Origin: Siphonodentalium dalli
Lineage: Eukaryota; Mollusca; Scaphopoda; Gadilida; Siphonodentaliidae
DNA length: 64,000 nucleotides
Assembly (NCBI GenBank): GCA_032622095.1
Contig: CP136066.1
Coordinates: forward strand, 53,970,609 to 54,034,608
Direction: 5' to 3'
Shown here: one piece after another, positions 54,650 through 64,000 of the stretch
Numbering within the stretch: position 1 is the stretch's first letter
How the letters are laid out: each line of letters opens with the position of its first letter
Position numbers and translations under genes: made by a program
Notes under the pieces: generated by a model
What the model saw: only the letters and a program-made list of their open reading frames with translations
Told to the model about the DNA's origin: nothing
The model's database searches: none

Positions 54650-54760
54650 TACTACCAACAAATACAAATACTTTATTGGACTTGACGAGTTAATTGCACA
54701 AGTATATCCTAACAACATGAGGTAAAATAAAATAAAATAAAATAAAACATGATGTGAGGT
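54650..54760 (-). mobile_element. LINE 3' tail, minus strand, with (TTTTA)n
   Basis: On the minus strand, repeated TTTTA, then CTCATGTTGTTAGGATATAC and CAATAAAGTATTTGTATTTG; only the 3' end is present. Confidence 0.45.
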
Positions 54761-54829
54761 ATAACATTGTTACAGTAATTAGTATATACAGAGTCATAGT
54801 TTAGTTATGATACTTAATTTTAGTTGAGT

Positions 54830-54975
54830 TGTTATATAATAATGATTGATTTGAGTTGAGTTGAGTTGTTAACCAGTTGATGATCGATATAATAATTAAT
54901 TCAGTTGAGTTGTTATACAATAATGAATGAGTTGAGTTTAGTTGTTAATCAGTTGATGATTGATAACACAGGTGA
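54830..54975. repeat. Imperfect GTTGAGTT minisatellite
   Basis: Repeated TTGAGTTGAGTT / AGTTGAGTTGTTA words with two copies of TTAACCAGTTGATGATCGAT-like sequence about 70 bp apart. Confidence 0.6.
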
Positions 54976-55752
54976 ATAAAGAATTTGACTGGTGTGGTCT
55001 CATAGTTAAAGTTTATGCAGGTTATTTTAGTTAATTTCTAGTTTGGTTGAAAGATTATAGTAGGCTATGTTGTGAAATTAATTCGGGTTTTTAGAGCTTT
55101 TTGAATAAATGTGCTCACTTGTCTAGCTGTGCCGGTGTTTTGTGGGTTCAATATAGCATCGAGAGTTACTATTTGAGACTTGGTAGAAAGGGTTAACACA
55201 AAATAGATCAGAGTAATGACACTTTAATAGCGGGATTTATTGGCATCAAAGATTGATACAGCAAGAATTCATCGGATGAATTCCAGAGACATATCTCTCA
55301 GTGCAATGAAAATAATGTGTAGTAATAATCAAATGATGGAGTAGTGTATACAAGAAAATAACAATTTCTCTCAACATAACATTCTACTCCATCCAAATAC
55401 CAGTGAATACCTGTGTAGCAAGCATATAAACATGACATGTAACACACAGATTTACGTAATCAGGTCAGAGCTAGTTCTTATATTTAGTGCAAAAACACCT
55501 AAATAACTGATTGGCCTAGTTCTACAGCCCCGCCCAAACCTGTTTACAGCATTGCGGCAATACATCAGTCACAAACACTAATAATTTAACAACAAGAGAA
55601 AGTAATGCTTTGCCAAATCTCTACACCTTTTGCCTTTCCACAGCTATGCACTTTTGTATGAGCAGATTCTTGACCTACTAACACACACTTTACTGGGTCA
55701 GTGAGGCATTGGGAAGGCTTTTATATGGTTCAATATATTGACACAACTGGAG

Positions 55753-56196
55753 CAAGAGAAAATAGTGTGTCTGTCATTTGCACAATGAGTTCCCCAGAGG
55801 GTGAATTTAGTGATGCTATCTCGCACGACAGGCCAGCATAACCAAATTCACCATCTGGGACCTCATTCTGCTTAGGCCTCATCTTCTGGGAAGTATCTAT
55901 AGTCTCAAATTAACATTGATTATAGTTACTTTTTCCCTTCTGGCAAGTTTCTATATCCCTTAATTTGCAGAAGATAAAATGCATAATCGAGGTGACTAAT
56001 GGGTGAACATTACCAACTTCAAATGGGGAACTTCAATCTGATCCTATGTCTCTCATAGAAGTTGAGGCCTAAGCAGAATAAGGTTCATCAGATGGTGAAT
56101 TTGGTGATGCTAGCCCACCATGCGGGATAGCATCACTAAATTCTCCCTCTGGGGGACCTCATTCTGAAAATGACAGACACACTATTTGCAGGCTTG
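55753..56196. mobile_element. Family C (hAT-type) MITE
   Basis: CAAGAGAAAATAGTGTGTCT at the left and CACACTATTTGCAGGCTTG at the right; two hairpin blocks and the standard spacer. Confidence 0.82.
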
Positions 56197-56599
56197 GCCG
56201 AGAGCTGGTCTTGTACTTACTGAATGCTCCTTATATCTTCTATAGATCCGTTATAGGATTTGAAAGCTTAATAAGGAACTGGTGTATAATTGAAGCAAAG
56301 TAAGCTTAGAAATCCATATATATATCTGTTATGTGCATATATTTAACACCTCCCCCAGGGCAAAAAGGCCAAGGAAATTACATTGTTGTTTTGTGGTTTG
56401 ATGACTTAATACCAAAACATAAACAATAAAGTACATGTGAGCAAGAGCTTAATACAGACTGCAGATCAAAGGTAAATATGTCATGAGGGTCTGAATACCC
56501 CCAACAACATGCAAGTAAATATCTTGATCAAAGTACGGTATGATTACCGAATAATTATAATACATGTATAGATATATCATATATGTACATGTCATGTGT

Positions 56600-56690
56600 A
56601 TTTTAACCCATGTCTGACTGGAGCTTCCAGATATTTTGCGAAAATCCTGTGCCACACATTCTCTTATACATGCGAGTATCCCATAAAACA
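56600..56690. mobile_element. Family A2 left-end fragment
   Basis: TTTTAACCCATGTCTGACTG, GGAGCTTCCAGATATTTTGC, ATCCTGTGCC and part of the core. Confidence 0.55.
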
Positions 56691-56809
56691 GATCCACTTC
56701 ACTGATGAAGGGAGAAATTATTTGCACACTGAACTCTAAAATATATCTAAAAATTTGAAAAAGTCTAAACTTGAGCCATCATTATTTTGTTTCAAAATCC
56801 TTTGAGCTT

Positions 56810-57272
56810 CAAGCCTGAATTTAGTGCATCTGACATTTGCAGAATGAGGTTCACAGAGGGTGAATTTAGTGATGCTATCACACAAGACGAGCTAGCATCA
56901 CCAAATGCACCCTCTGGGGACTTCATTCTGCTTTGGCCTCATCTTCTGGGAAGTATCTATAGTCTCAAATTAACATTGTTTTTAGTTACTTTTTCCCTTC
57001 TGGGAAGTTTTTATATCCCCTGATATCCCCTAACTTTCAGAACATAATATACATAATCGAGGTGACTAATATGGGTGAACACCACCAACTACAAATGGGG
57101 AACTTCAATCTGATCCTACATGTAGGTCTCCCGTAGCAGTTGAGGCCTAAGCAGAATGAGGTCCCCAGAGGGTGAATTTGGTGGCACTAACACGCTGTGC
57201 GGGATAGCGTCACTGAATTCACCCTCTGGGGACCTCATTTTGCAAATGTCAGAGGGACTAAATTTAGGCTTG
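56810..57272. mobile_element. Family C (hAT-type) MITE
   Basis: CAAGCCTGAATTTAGTGCAT ... GGGACTAAATTTAGGCTTG with two hairpin blocks. Confidence 0.83.
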
Positions 57273-57539
57273 TAATGAGCTTATGTCTGTAAGAATGAGG
57301 ATTACAATCAGATCAAACAAAAGTGAAATTCCCAAAGGGCCCCAACATTTCCTGAAATAGCTTATTAATTACATTTAATAGTAGTATAACCTGGTATTTC
57401 AGCCAGCCAGTTCATTCATTCTGAATGTCAGAAAAATTCACAGTAAATACCCAGATTGTGTAGTGATAATTTAGACAATTTTATACAAACATTCTTGCCA
57501 GTTTTGTAATAAAACGCTGCTAGGTCATAAGTCACCCGA

Positions 57540-57729
57540 ATAAGGCAAAAATAGGAGAACCTCACCCATATTTGAAATTGACCAGACTTGACCTGTAGTT
57601 TCATGTGTGAATCCATATACAAAATTTTAAAAGGATTCGCTAACTATAACTGAAACTATCATCTGGAAATCATCTGGGACACACACACGGGTAGCCAGAC
57701 ACCACTGATTTCTATAGTCCCTCAAAATC

Positions 57730-57766
<37 letters not shown>

Positions 57767-57780
57767 GGGGGACAATAATC
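57540..57780. repeat. Dispersed repeat remnant with a 30-G run
   Basis: TTGACCTGTAGTTTCATGTG, CTATCATCTGGAAATCATCT and then G30-T-G5 at 57736-57771. Related to 18840-19075. The G run is a likely assembly weak point. Confidence 0.6.
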
Positions 57781-58252
57781 ATCAGCATTTATGTTGACAT
57801 AAAAAGTGAAGCAATGCCATTCCTAGATGATTACATTAATATATTCATAAAGTATATTATTATGCATCCCTTAATTAACACTATTTCTGATTGGGCAAAA
57901 GCGTCACATGATAATCCGGGGAAAAAGTCATATTGGACTCCCGGAAGTCATATTGTACTTGAATAAAGTCTTTTATAAAAGTTATCGGGTCTGGGTGATG
58001 TCATTTAATAAACATACAGATGGATAATAAAAATGTCATTATACAATGGGGTGTACAGTATATGTGTTATTGTGCTCATCCTGGTTGTGGTGTATAGTCA
58101 ATATGACTTTTCACCACAACCTTGACTCTGACAAACCAAGAAAAACACATACTGTACACAACATTGTATAATAACTTTATATTTAAATCCTGAATATCTC
58201 CATATAAATGTATCACCATCTCTGAATTTGACATTTCTGGGATCAAATTGAC

Positions 58253-58457
58253 TACCTGTAATGCTCTAAGTAATCGACTCCTTAACGACAGCAGAATTAT
58301 GGGTAACTTTTCAGGATTTAGTCGGAAATATGGCATGTTGCCATTCATCGGGAAGCTCCGCGATGAATGGCAACAAGCCATATTTCCGACTAAATCCTGA
58401 AAAGTTACCCATAATTCTGCTGTCGTTAAGGAGTCGATTAATTAGAGCATTACTGTA
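58253..58457. mobile_element. Family B mariner-type palindromic MITE
   Basis: TACCTGTAATGCTCTAAGTA ... TTAGAGCATTACTGTA with complementary arms. Confidence 0.85.
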
Positions 58458-58539
58458 CAGGTCTACTGATTTAGGTTTTGTCACAATGACAGGTTCAAAA
58501 GAATATCAACTGGACATATTTAGATTTTCTAGCGGTTTT

Positions 58540-58625
58540 AACCCTTCATGACGGGAGCTGCATTGGCACAGCTTAAAGATCCTGTGCCAGTGCATTATCT
58601 TACATATGCGAGTCTCCCATACATG
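58540..58625. mobile_element. Family A2 left-end fragment
   Basis: TTAACCCTTCATGACGGGAG, then AGATCCTGTGCCAGTGCA. Confidence 0.6.
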
Positions 58626-59329
58626 TACATTTCCTGCCCAAAATACCCTTAAAATGCTGTATAAAAGCATACAGCTATTCTCCAATTAATCCACCCTCAT
58701 TAATGACGTTGTTATATTACCCTGTACTCCTTATATTACTGAGATGATGTGACTAACCGGTGATCAGTCCGTGGCCGACCTTCGTACCACCTTGCGTTAG
58801 TGGTTAGACCACATTTTCATACAATGTTTATATGAATTGTATGTTGTTTTTAAAGTCAGCATTGTAACTACTGGTACGACAGAGTGTATATTTCTGGCAT
58901 CGTGTGACACTGCATTGATGATGCAATTGCGAATGTCGGTCAGTGACCAACTTCAAATGTTGAATAAACCGTAAAATAATTATTAATTGAAATATTGTTT
59001 TTGTAGTTAAAGCGGTGCATGGCGCTCACACAAAACTGGACTGGGTGTAAGCCGGTCATGTGAAAAATTAATGCGGAGTATTGCAGTCGCAAAAAATTAT
59101 TAATTAGTACTGCAGTAAGATTTAATACACCCAGATGCCGCATGTCAACCACTGTCATTAATGCCCTACAACCTTGTTAAATAAGGGGTTGATTATTTAG
59201 AGTATAGTTTTATATTGTTGTGGAAGTTGTGCCACCCCCTGTGCCCCTCCCCTTTCCCTTGTTGTGCCCCCCACCTTGTGCCCCCTTCCTTTTTCTTGTA
59301 TGATTCTAGTCCCAGGCATTGAACATGGA

Positions 59330-59767
59330 CAGGTCTGCAAATAGTGTGTCTGTCATTTGCAGAATGAGGTCCCCAGAGGGTGAATTTAGTGACACTATCA
59401 CCTACAGCGGCTAGCCTCACCAAATTCACCACCCGGAGACCTCATTCTACTTAGGCCTCATCTTCTGAGAAGTATCTATAATCTCAAATTAACATTGTTT
59501 TTAGTTACATTTTCCCTTTTGGGAAGTTTCTATATCCCATAATTTGCAGAAGATAAAATGCATAATCGAGGTGCCCAATGGGTGAACATCACCGACTTCA
59601 ACTGAGGAAATTCAATCTGATCCTAGGTCTACCATAGCAGTTGAGGGCATAAGCAGAATGAGGTTCCAGGAGTGTGAATTTGGTAGCCCGCATGTGGGAT
59701 AGCGTCATTAAATTCACCCTCTGGGGACCTCATTCTGCAAATGACAGACACACTATTTGTAGGCTTG
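59330..59767. mobile_element. Family C (hAT-type) MITE with near-perfect target duplication
   Basis: CAGGTCTGCAAATAGTGTGT ... CACTATTTGTAGGCTTG; flanks AACATGGA and AACATGGG (7 of 8). Confidence 0.85.
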
Positions 59768-60380
59768 AACATGGGTCAATGACAGGCCAGTTACAACTAT
59801 TTCAAGCCTTGAATGTATTTATATGTAATTAACATACCATCAGCCTACATAGGATAATAAATCCACACTAGATCTCACAGCTGACATCCTATGAATAACA
59901 AAGCTACAGTAACAAATGTTTAGCCACTCGAAATCTATTCAGCATTAACCACATAGGATTAATAATTACGCCACATCAACAGTAGATATGCCTCCAGGTA
60001 AAAGATTATACAGAGAATATAAATACATGACTCCTGCTCCCCCTCCTAAAGAAATCTCTCCTCATTCTGAGGAACTAATGGAATTATGCAGCATATGTGT
60101 GGATATTATGATCATGAAGTTTTGTGTAATGATTTTGTGTCAGGTTTGACAATGCTATCAAAGAGCCAATTGGCATAACCAAAGGGATGTTCATCAAAGC
60201 CAGGCATGAGGCATGGCTACCTATGTAGATTTGATCGTGCTTTATCTATGAATTAATACTGAAACGTGTTACATCAATTGTGCAGAGTACTCCCTGGGAC
60301 ATGTGTGTTATAGTGATTAAACTGTCTGATTGTTGATGGCCTCCATGGGAATGTACTTAAACATGAGAACACAAGAGGCT

Positions 60381-60829
60381 CAAGTCTGAGTTTAGTGTGC
60401 CTGTCATTTGCAGAATGAGGTCTCCAGAGGGTGAATTTAGTGACGCTATCCCACATAGCGTGCTAGCATCACAAGATTCACCCTCTGGGAACCTCATTTT
60501 GCATGGTCTTATCTGCTATGGGAGACATAGACTCAGATTGAAGTTCCCAAATGGTGAATATTGTGATGTACACCCATTGGGAACCTCGATTATGCAATGT
60601 GTCACCTGACAATTGAGAAACTAAACTAAAAAATAAATAGAAACTATGTGAAGAAGTTTCTAAAGAAATTTGATAATAAAGAAACTTTCCAGAGAAGAAG
60701 AGGCCTAAGCAGAATGAGGTCCCCAGAGGGTGAATTTAGTAATGTTAGCCCACTATGTGGGATACATCACTAATTTCACCCTCTGGGGACCTCATTCTGC
60801 AAATGACAGGCACACTAAACTTAGGCTTG
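60381..60829. mobile_element. Family C (hAT-type) MITE
   Basis: CAAGTCTGAGTTTAGTGTGC ... GCACACTAAACTTAGGCTTG. No matching 8-bp flanks. Confidence 0.82.
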
Positions 60830-61015
60830 GCATGAATACTGTATCATTGATTAGATTCTTAGTATACTGGATTTCCTGATAATCTTTTAAACTTGTCACA
60901 GATAGCAGTCTAATTACACTAGACCATATTTTCATTTCAATCAACTTACTGAGCATTGATTGAAATAACTTGGATCTTGAAGTGGGAGGATATCGAGGCA
61001 TGAACGATTTAATAG

Positions 61016-61232
61016 TACAGTAATGCCCTAAGTAATCGACTCCTTAACCACAGCAGAATTATGAGTAACTTTTCAGGATTTAGTCGGAAATATGGCTTGT
61101 TGCCATTCATCGGAAAGCTCTCCACGAGACCTTTCCGATGAATGTCAACAAGCCATATTTCCGACTAAATCCTGAAAAGTTACCCATAATTCTGCTGTGG
61201 TTAAGGAGTCGATTACTTAGGGCATTACTGTA
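61016..61232. mobile_element. Family B mariner-type palindromic MITE
   Basis: TA-CAGTAATGCCCTAAGTAA ... GGGCATTACTG-TA. Confidence 0.9.
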
Positions 61233-61322
61233 GTTTGATACAGAAATCTATAGTAGTAAAATATCTTGATCTGAATGCTTTCAGTGATCAATATTTAATA
61301 TGGGACTTCATTTTTAGACAAA

Positions 61323-61524
61323 TACAGTAATGCCCTAAATAATCGACTCCTTAACCACAGCAGAATTATGGGTAACTTTTCAGGATTTAGTCGGAAATAT
61401 GGCTTGTTGCCATTCATTGGAAAGCTCTCGATGAGAGCAACAAGCCATATTTCCATCTAAATCCTGAAAAGTTACCCATAATTCTGCTGTGGTTAAGGAG
61501 TGGATAATTTAGGGCATTACTGTA
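61323..61524. mobile_element. Family B mariner-type palindromic MITE
   Basis: TA-CAGTAATGCCCTAAATAA ... GGGCATTACTG-TA, with a shortened centre; it lies only 90 bp from the previous copy. Confidence 0.9.
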
Positions 61525-61540
61525 ATATGGGACTTCATTC

Positions 61541-61862
61541 AAGCCTTCAAATAGTGTGTCTGTCGTTTGCAGAATGAGGTCCCGAGGGGGTGAATTTAAT
61601 CACGCTACCACAAACAGCGGACTAGCTTCACTAAATTCATCCTCTGGGACCTCATTCTGCTTAGGGCCTCATCTTCTGGGAAGTATCTATAGTCTCGATT
61701 TAACATTGTTTTTAGTTACTTTTTCCATTCTGTTCAGTTTCTATATCCCCTAATTTGCAGAAGATAAAATGCATAATCGAGGGGACCAATGAGTGAACAT
61801 CACACCATCTTCAACTGGGGAACTTCAGTCTGATCATAGGTCTACTACCATGGCAGTTGATC
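61541..61862. mobile_element. Family C MITE, left two thirds
   Basis: CAAGCCTTCAAATAGTGTGT, one hairpin, the spacer, then replaced by an A2-type right end (CATCATGAAAGGATTAA). Confidence 0.7.
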
Positions 61863-61937
61863 TTTATGTTACACCAGCGTAGCTCCCATCATGAAAGGAT
61901 TAACTTCCCTATAAATGAATGGGAATCAAGTATTCAG

Positions 61938-62336
61938 TTAACCCTTTACCCAACAAACCGGCCAAAACCGGCCAAATAAAGCATCAACAGCCTAAAATAT
62001 CTTGGGTCTGTCTCAATAAAACCATACAAATATGGATATCATTGGAACAGGCTCATTGACCACATTGTGATGGTTATAGTTATGCCCTGTGCCAATGCAT
62101 TCTCTTATATATGCGAGTCGACCATAGGTCGCCTCGCATATATAAGAGAATGCATTGGCCTAAAAAAAATCTTTTTTAACACTTTTTACCATTTTTTCTT
62201 ACATTCTTTAACAATTTTATAATTTTTAATGTGTTAAGCCAATGCATTCTCTTATATATGCGAGGCGACCTATGGTCGACTCGCATATATAAGAGAATGC
62301 ATTGGCACAGGGCCCTTCTGTTGGGTAAAGGGTTAA
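61938..62336. mobile_element. Family A1 piggyBac-type MITE, copy 7
   Basis: TTAACCCTTTACCCAACAAA ... TCTGTTGGGTAAAGGGTTAA. Confidence 0.92.
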
Positions 62337-62539
62337 CAAAAATAGCAACATCACTAGCTGTCCCTGATGTCATAAAAAGTGTCTGCCAATTGATTACTTT
62401 TTCTGGAGAGAGATAAAACAGGTCCTATCATTTCTAGGGATGTCATATTACTCAGGTTACTGCTAATCAGATCTAAGAGGTATTGACACTGTTAAAGAAA
62501 GAAATCGATGAATTGAATGGAATGGTTTCAATGACAAAT

Positions 62540-62814
62540 CTACAGGCCTCAAAATAAGTTCCCAGATGGTGTACATGTAGATGGTGATCTTAATTGTGTC
62601 GTCTGCCAATTTGGGGATATACATTAGAGATGCTAAACAAGAAAAGAAAAAGAAACTTTCTGAGGAAGTTTCTAAAGAAATAAAAAAAACTTGTAAATTT
62701 GATAATAAAGCTACTTTCCAGAGGAGATGCGGCCTAAGCAGAATGAGGTCCCCAGAGGGTGAATTTGGGGGTGCTAGCCTGCTGTGTGGGGTATCATCAC
62801 TAAATTCACCTTAT
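62540..62814. mobile_element. Family C MITE, right part
   Basis: Spacer and one hairpin (GAATGAGGTCCCCAGAGGGT ... TAAATTCACCTTATG); its right end was replaced or cut by the next element. Confidence 0.6.
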
Positions 62815-62822
62815 GTGGACAT

Positions 62823-63076
62823 CAAGCCTTGAAATAGGGTGTCTGTCATTTGCAGAATGAGGTCCCCAGAGGGTGAATTTAGTGATGCTACCCCGCATAG
62901 CGGGCTAGCATCACCAAATTAACCCTCTGGGGACCTCATTCTGCTCACACCTCAGCAGAATGAGGTTCCCAGAGGGTGAATTTGGTGATGCTAGCCCGCT
63001 ATGCGGGGTAGCATCACTAAATTCACCCTCTGGGGACCTCATTCTGCAAATGACAGACACCTTATTTCAAGGCTTG
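62823..63076. mobile_element. Family C short MITE with perfect 8-bp target duplication
   Basis: CAAGCCTTGAAATAGGGTGT ... CCTTATTTCAAGGCTTG, flanked by GTGGACAT at 62815-62822 and 63077-63084. The target is the GTGGACATCATTCTGC block of an older family C copy. Confidence 0.94.
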
Positions 63077-63169
63077 GTGGACATCATTCTGCAAATGTCC
63101 GGCACCATATTTTGAGGCCACCTCCTCTACTCTCTAGGCGGTGTATGCCCTCAACTGCTATGGCAGACT

Positions 63170-63350
63170 TACACCTAAATAATCGACTCCTTAACCACAG
63201 CAGAATTATGGGTAACTTTTCAGGATTTAGTCGGAAATATGGCTTGTTGCCATTCATCGGAAAGCTCTCAGTATTTCCGACTAATTCCTGAAAAATTACC
63301 TCCATAATTCTGCTGTGGTTAAGTAGTTGATTATTTAGGGCATTACTGTA
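63170..63350. mobile_element. Family B MITE, left end cut
   Basis: ACCTAAATAATCGACTCC ... GGGCATTACTG-TA. Confidence 0.78.
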
Positions 63351-63597
63351 TATTGAGTAATACAGAACTAAAAAATAATTATTGGTTACTTTACTTATAT
63401 ATAGGGAACATCATGATAATTATATAGATCAGGTCCTAATGAGTATGGATGTGTCAGCCTAATGGTGGCCATTGTGTTATAAAGCTTATCTTCAGAGACC
63501 CTGAATAATGCATTCTGACAACGAAACATAACCAAATAACCAGACAGAATATAGATTTTAACATCACATATATGGAGAGTTCTCTTTTTGTCTCTTT

Positions 63598-64000
63598 ATT
63601 AACCCTTTCATGACAGAGGCTGGGCTGGCGCAACATTAACCCTTTCAGTGCCAAGTTTGATTTTTGTATCAACCCATATTTCCTTGATCATTTTTCAAAT
63701 TTATTGATTATAATAATGTGATACATTGATGTATCACATTATTATAATCAATAAATTTGAAAAATGATCAAGGAAATATGGGTTGATACAAAAATCGGAC
63801 TTGGCACTGAAAGGGTTAAAGACCCTGTGCCAATGCATTCTCTTACATGTAATGTACATATGCGAATCTCCCATAGGGAGCCTCACATATATAATAGCAA
63901 GCACTGGCTTGCAAGAACATTGTAAATATTGTTAGGCGATTGCATTCTCTTATATATTCGAGGTGCCGTATGGTCGACTCGCCTATATAATAGAATGCAT
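63598..64000. mobile_element. Family A2 MITE with nested A3-type palindrome, runs off window
   Basis: TTAACCCTTTCATGACAGAG at the left, two diverged hairpin cores on the right. A TTAA palindrome is inserted at 63636-63819. Confidence 0.82.
63636..63819. mobile_element. 184-bp near-perfect palindromic TTAA MITE (A3-like ends)
   Basis: TTAACCCTTTCAGTGCCAAG at the left and TTGGCACTGAAAGGGTTAA at the right; the arms are almost perfectly complementary to a centre at TACATTGATGTA. Removing it leaves CAACATTAAAGACCCTGTG, the same form as at 39271. Confidence 0.92.

Noticed and set aside
57736-57771. Long G run as a functional G-quadruplex
   Set aside because: Possible chemically, but homopolymer runs of this kind occur several times here (26660, 34664, 53681) within repeat debris, and nothing links them to a gene.
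1-64000. tRNA or rRNA genes
   Set aside because: No cloverleaf with A/B box sequence or rRNA-like stretch was recognised by eye; a tRNAscan search would be needed to exclude degenerate ones.

Overview
The window is animal nuclear DNA, most likely from a mollusc (possibly a bivalve). It is AT-rich, it has spliced exons with GT/AG junctions, and it is packed with short inverted-repeat transposons, LINE fragments and GGAC-type simple repeats of the kind common in mollusc genomes. The phylum is an inference from repeat style. The eukaryotic nature is read directly from the splice structure.

One real host gene is present, on the minus strand: an Atossa homologue (atos; ATOSA/ATOSB, formerly FAM214). 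I could place seven coding exons, all with matching phases: 26991-26824 (start codon), 17055-16856, 15567-15433, 9171-7407, 6052-5799, 1295-1178 and 137-1. The gene runs off the left edge, so the C-terminal part is missing. About 925 residues are visible. No second host gene is visible between 27 kb and 64 kb; that half is upstream of the start codon and may hold distant 5' UTR exons or the promoter.

The introns and the upstream region are a dense record of transposition. Four main groups recur. (1) TTAA-flanked, piggyBac-like MITEs (subfamilies A1, A2, A3, D) have CCCTTT-type ends; A1-A3 carry one or two copies of the same ~80-bp palindromic core. (2) TA-flanked Tc1/mariner-type MITEs (family B) are almost perfect ~215-bp palindromes. 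(3) hAT-type MITEs (family C) have CAAGCCT...AGGCTTG ends, 8-bp target duplications and two ~95-bp hairpins. (4) There are LINE pieces, including a 5'-truncated reverse-transcriptase/REL-endonuclease element at 31.9-34.2 kb that lies in the (AAT)n tail of another LINE. Many insertions are nested and several have an empty-site counterpart in the same window.

The most striking object is a 4.1-kb array of about 133 copies of a 31-bp G-rich unit (10704-14834) in the atos intron between exons 3 and 4. A related repeat at 48.9-49.3 kb has the same flanks with only one copy of the unit, so the array appears to have grown from a single unit inside a dispersed repeat. Because 31 is not a multiple of 3 and the unit has no stop in any plus-strand frame, all three plus frames are open for kilobases; I treat these as non-coding.
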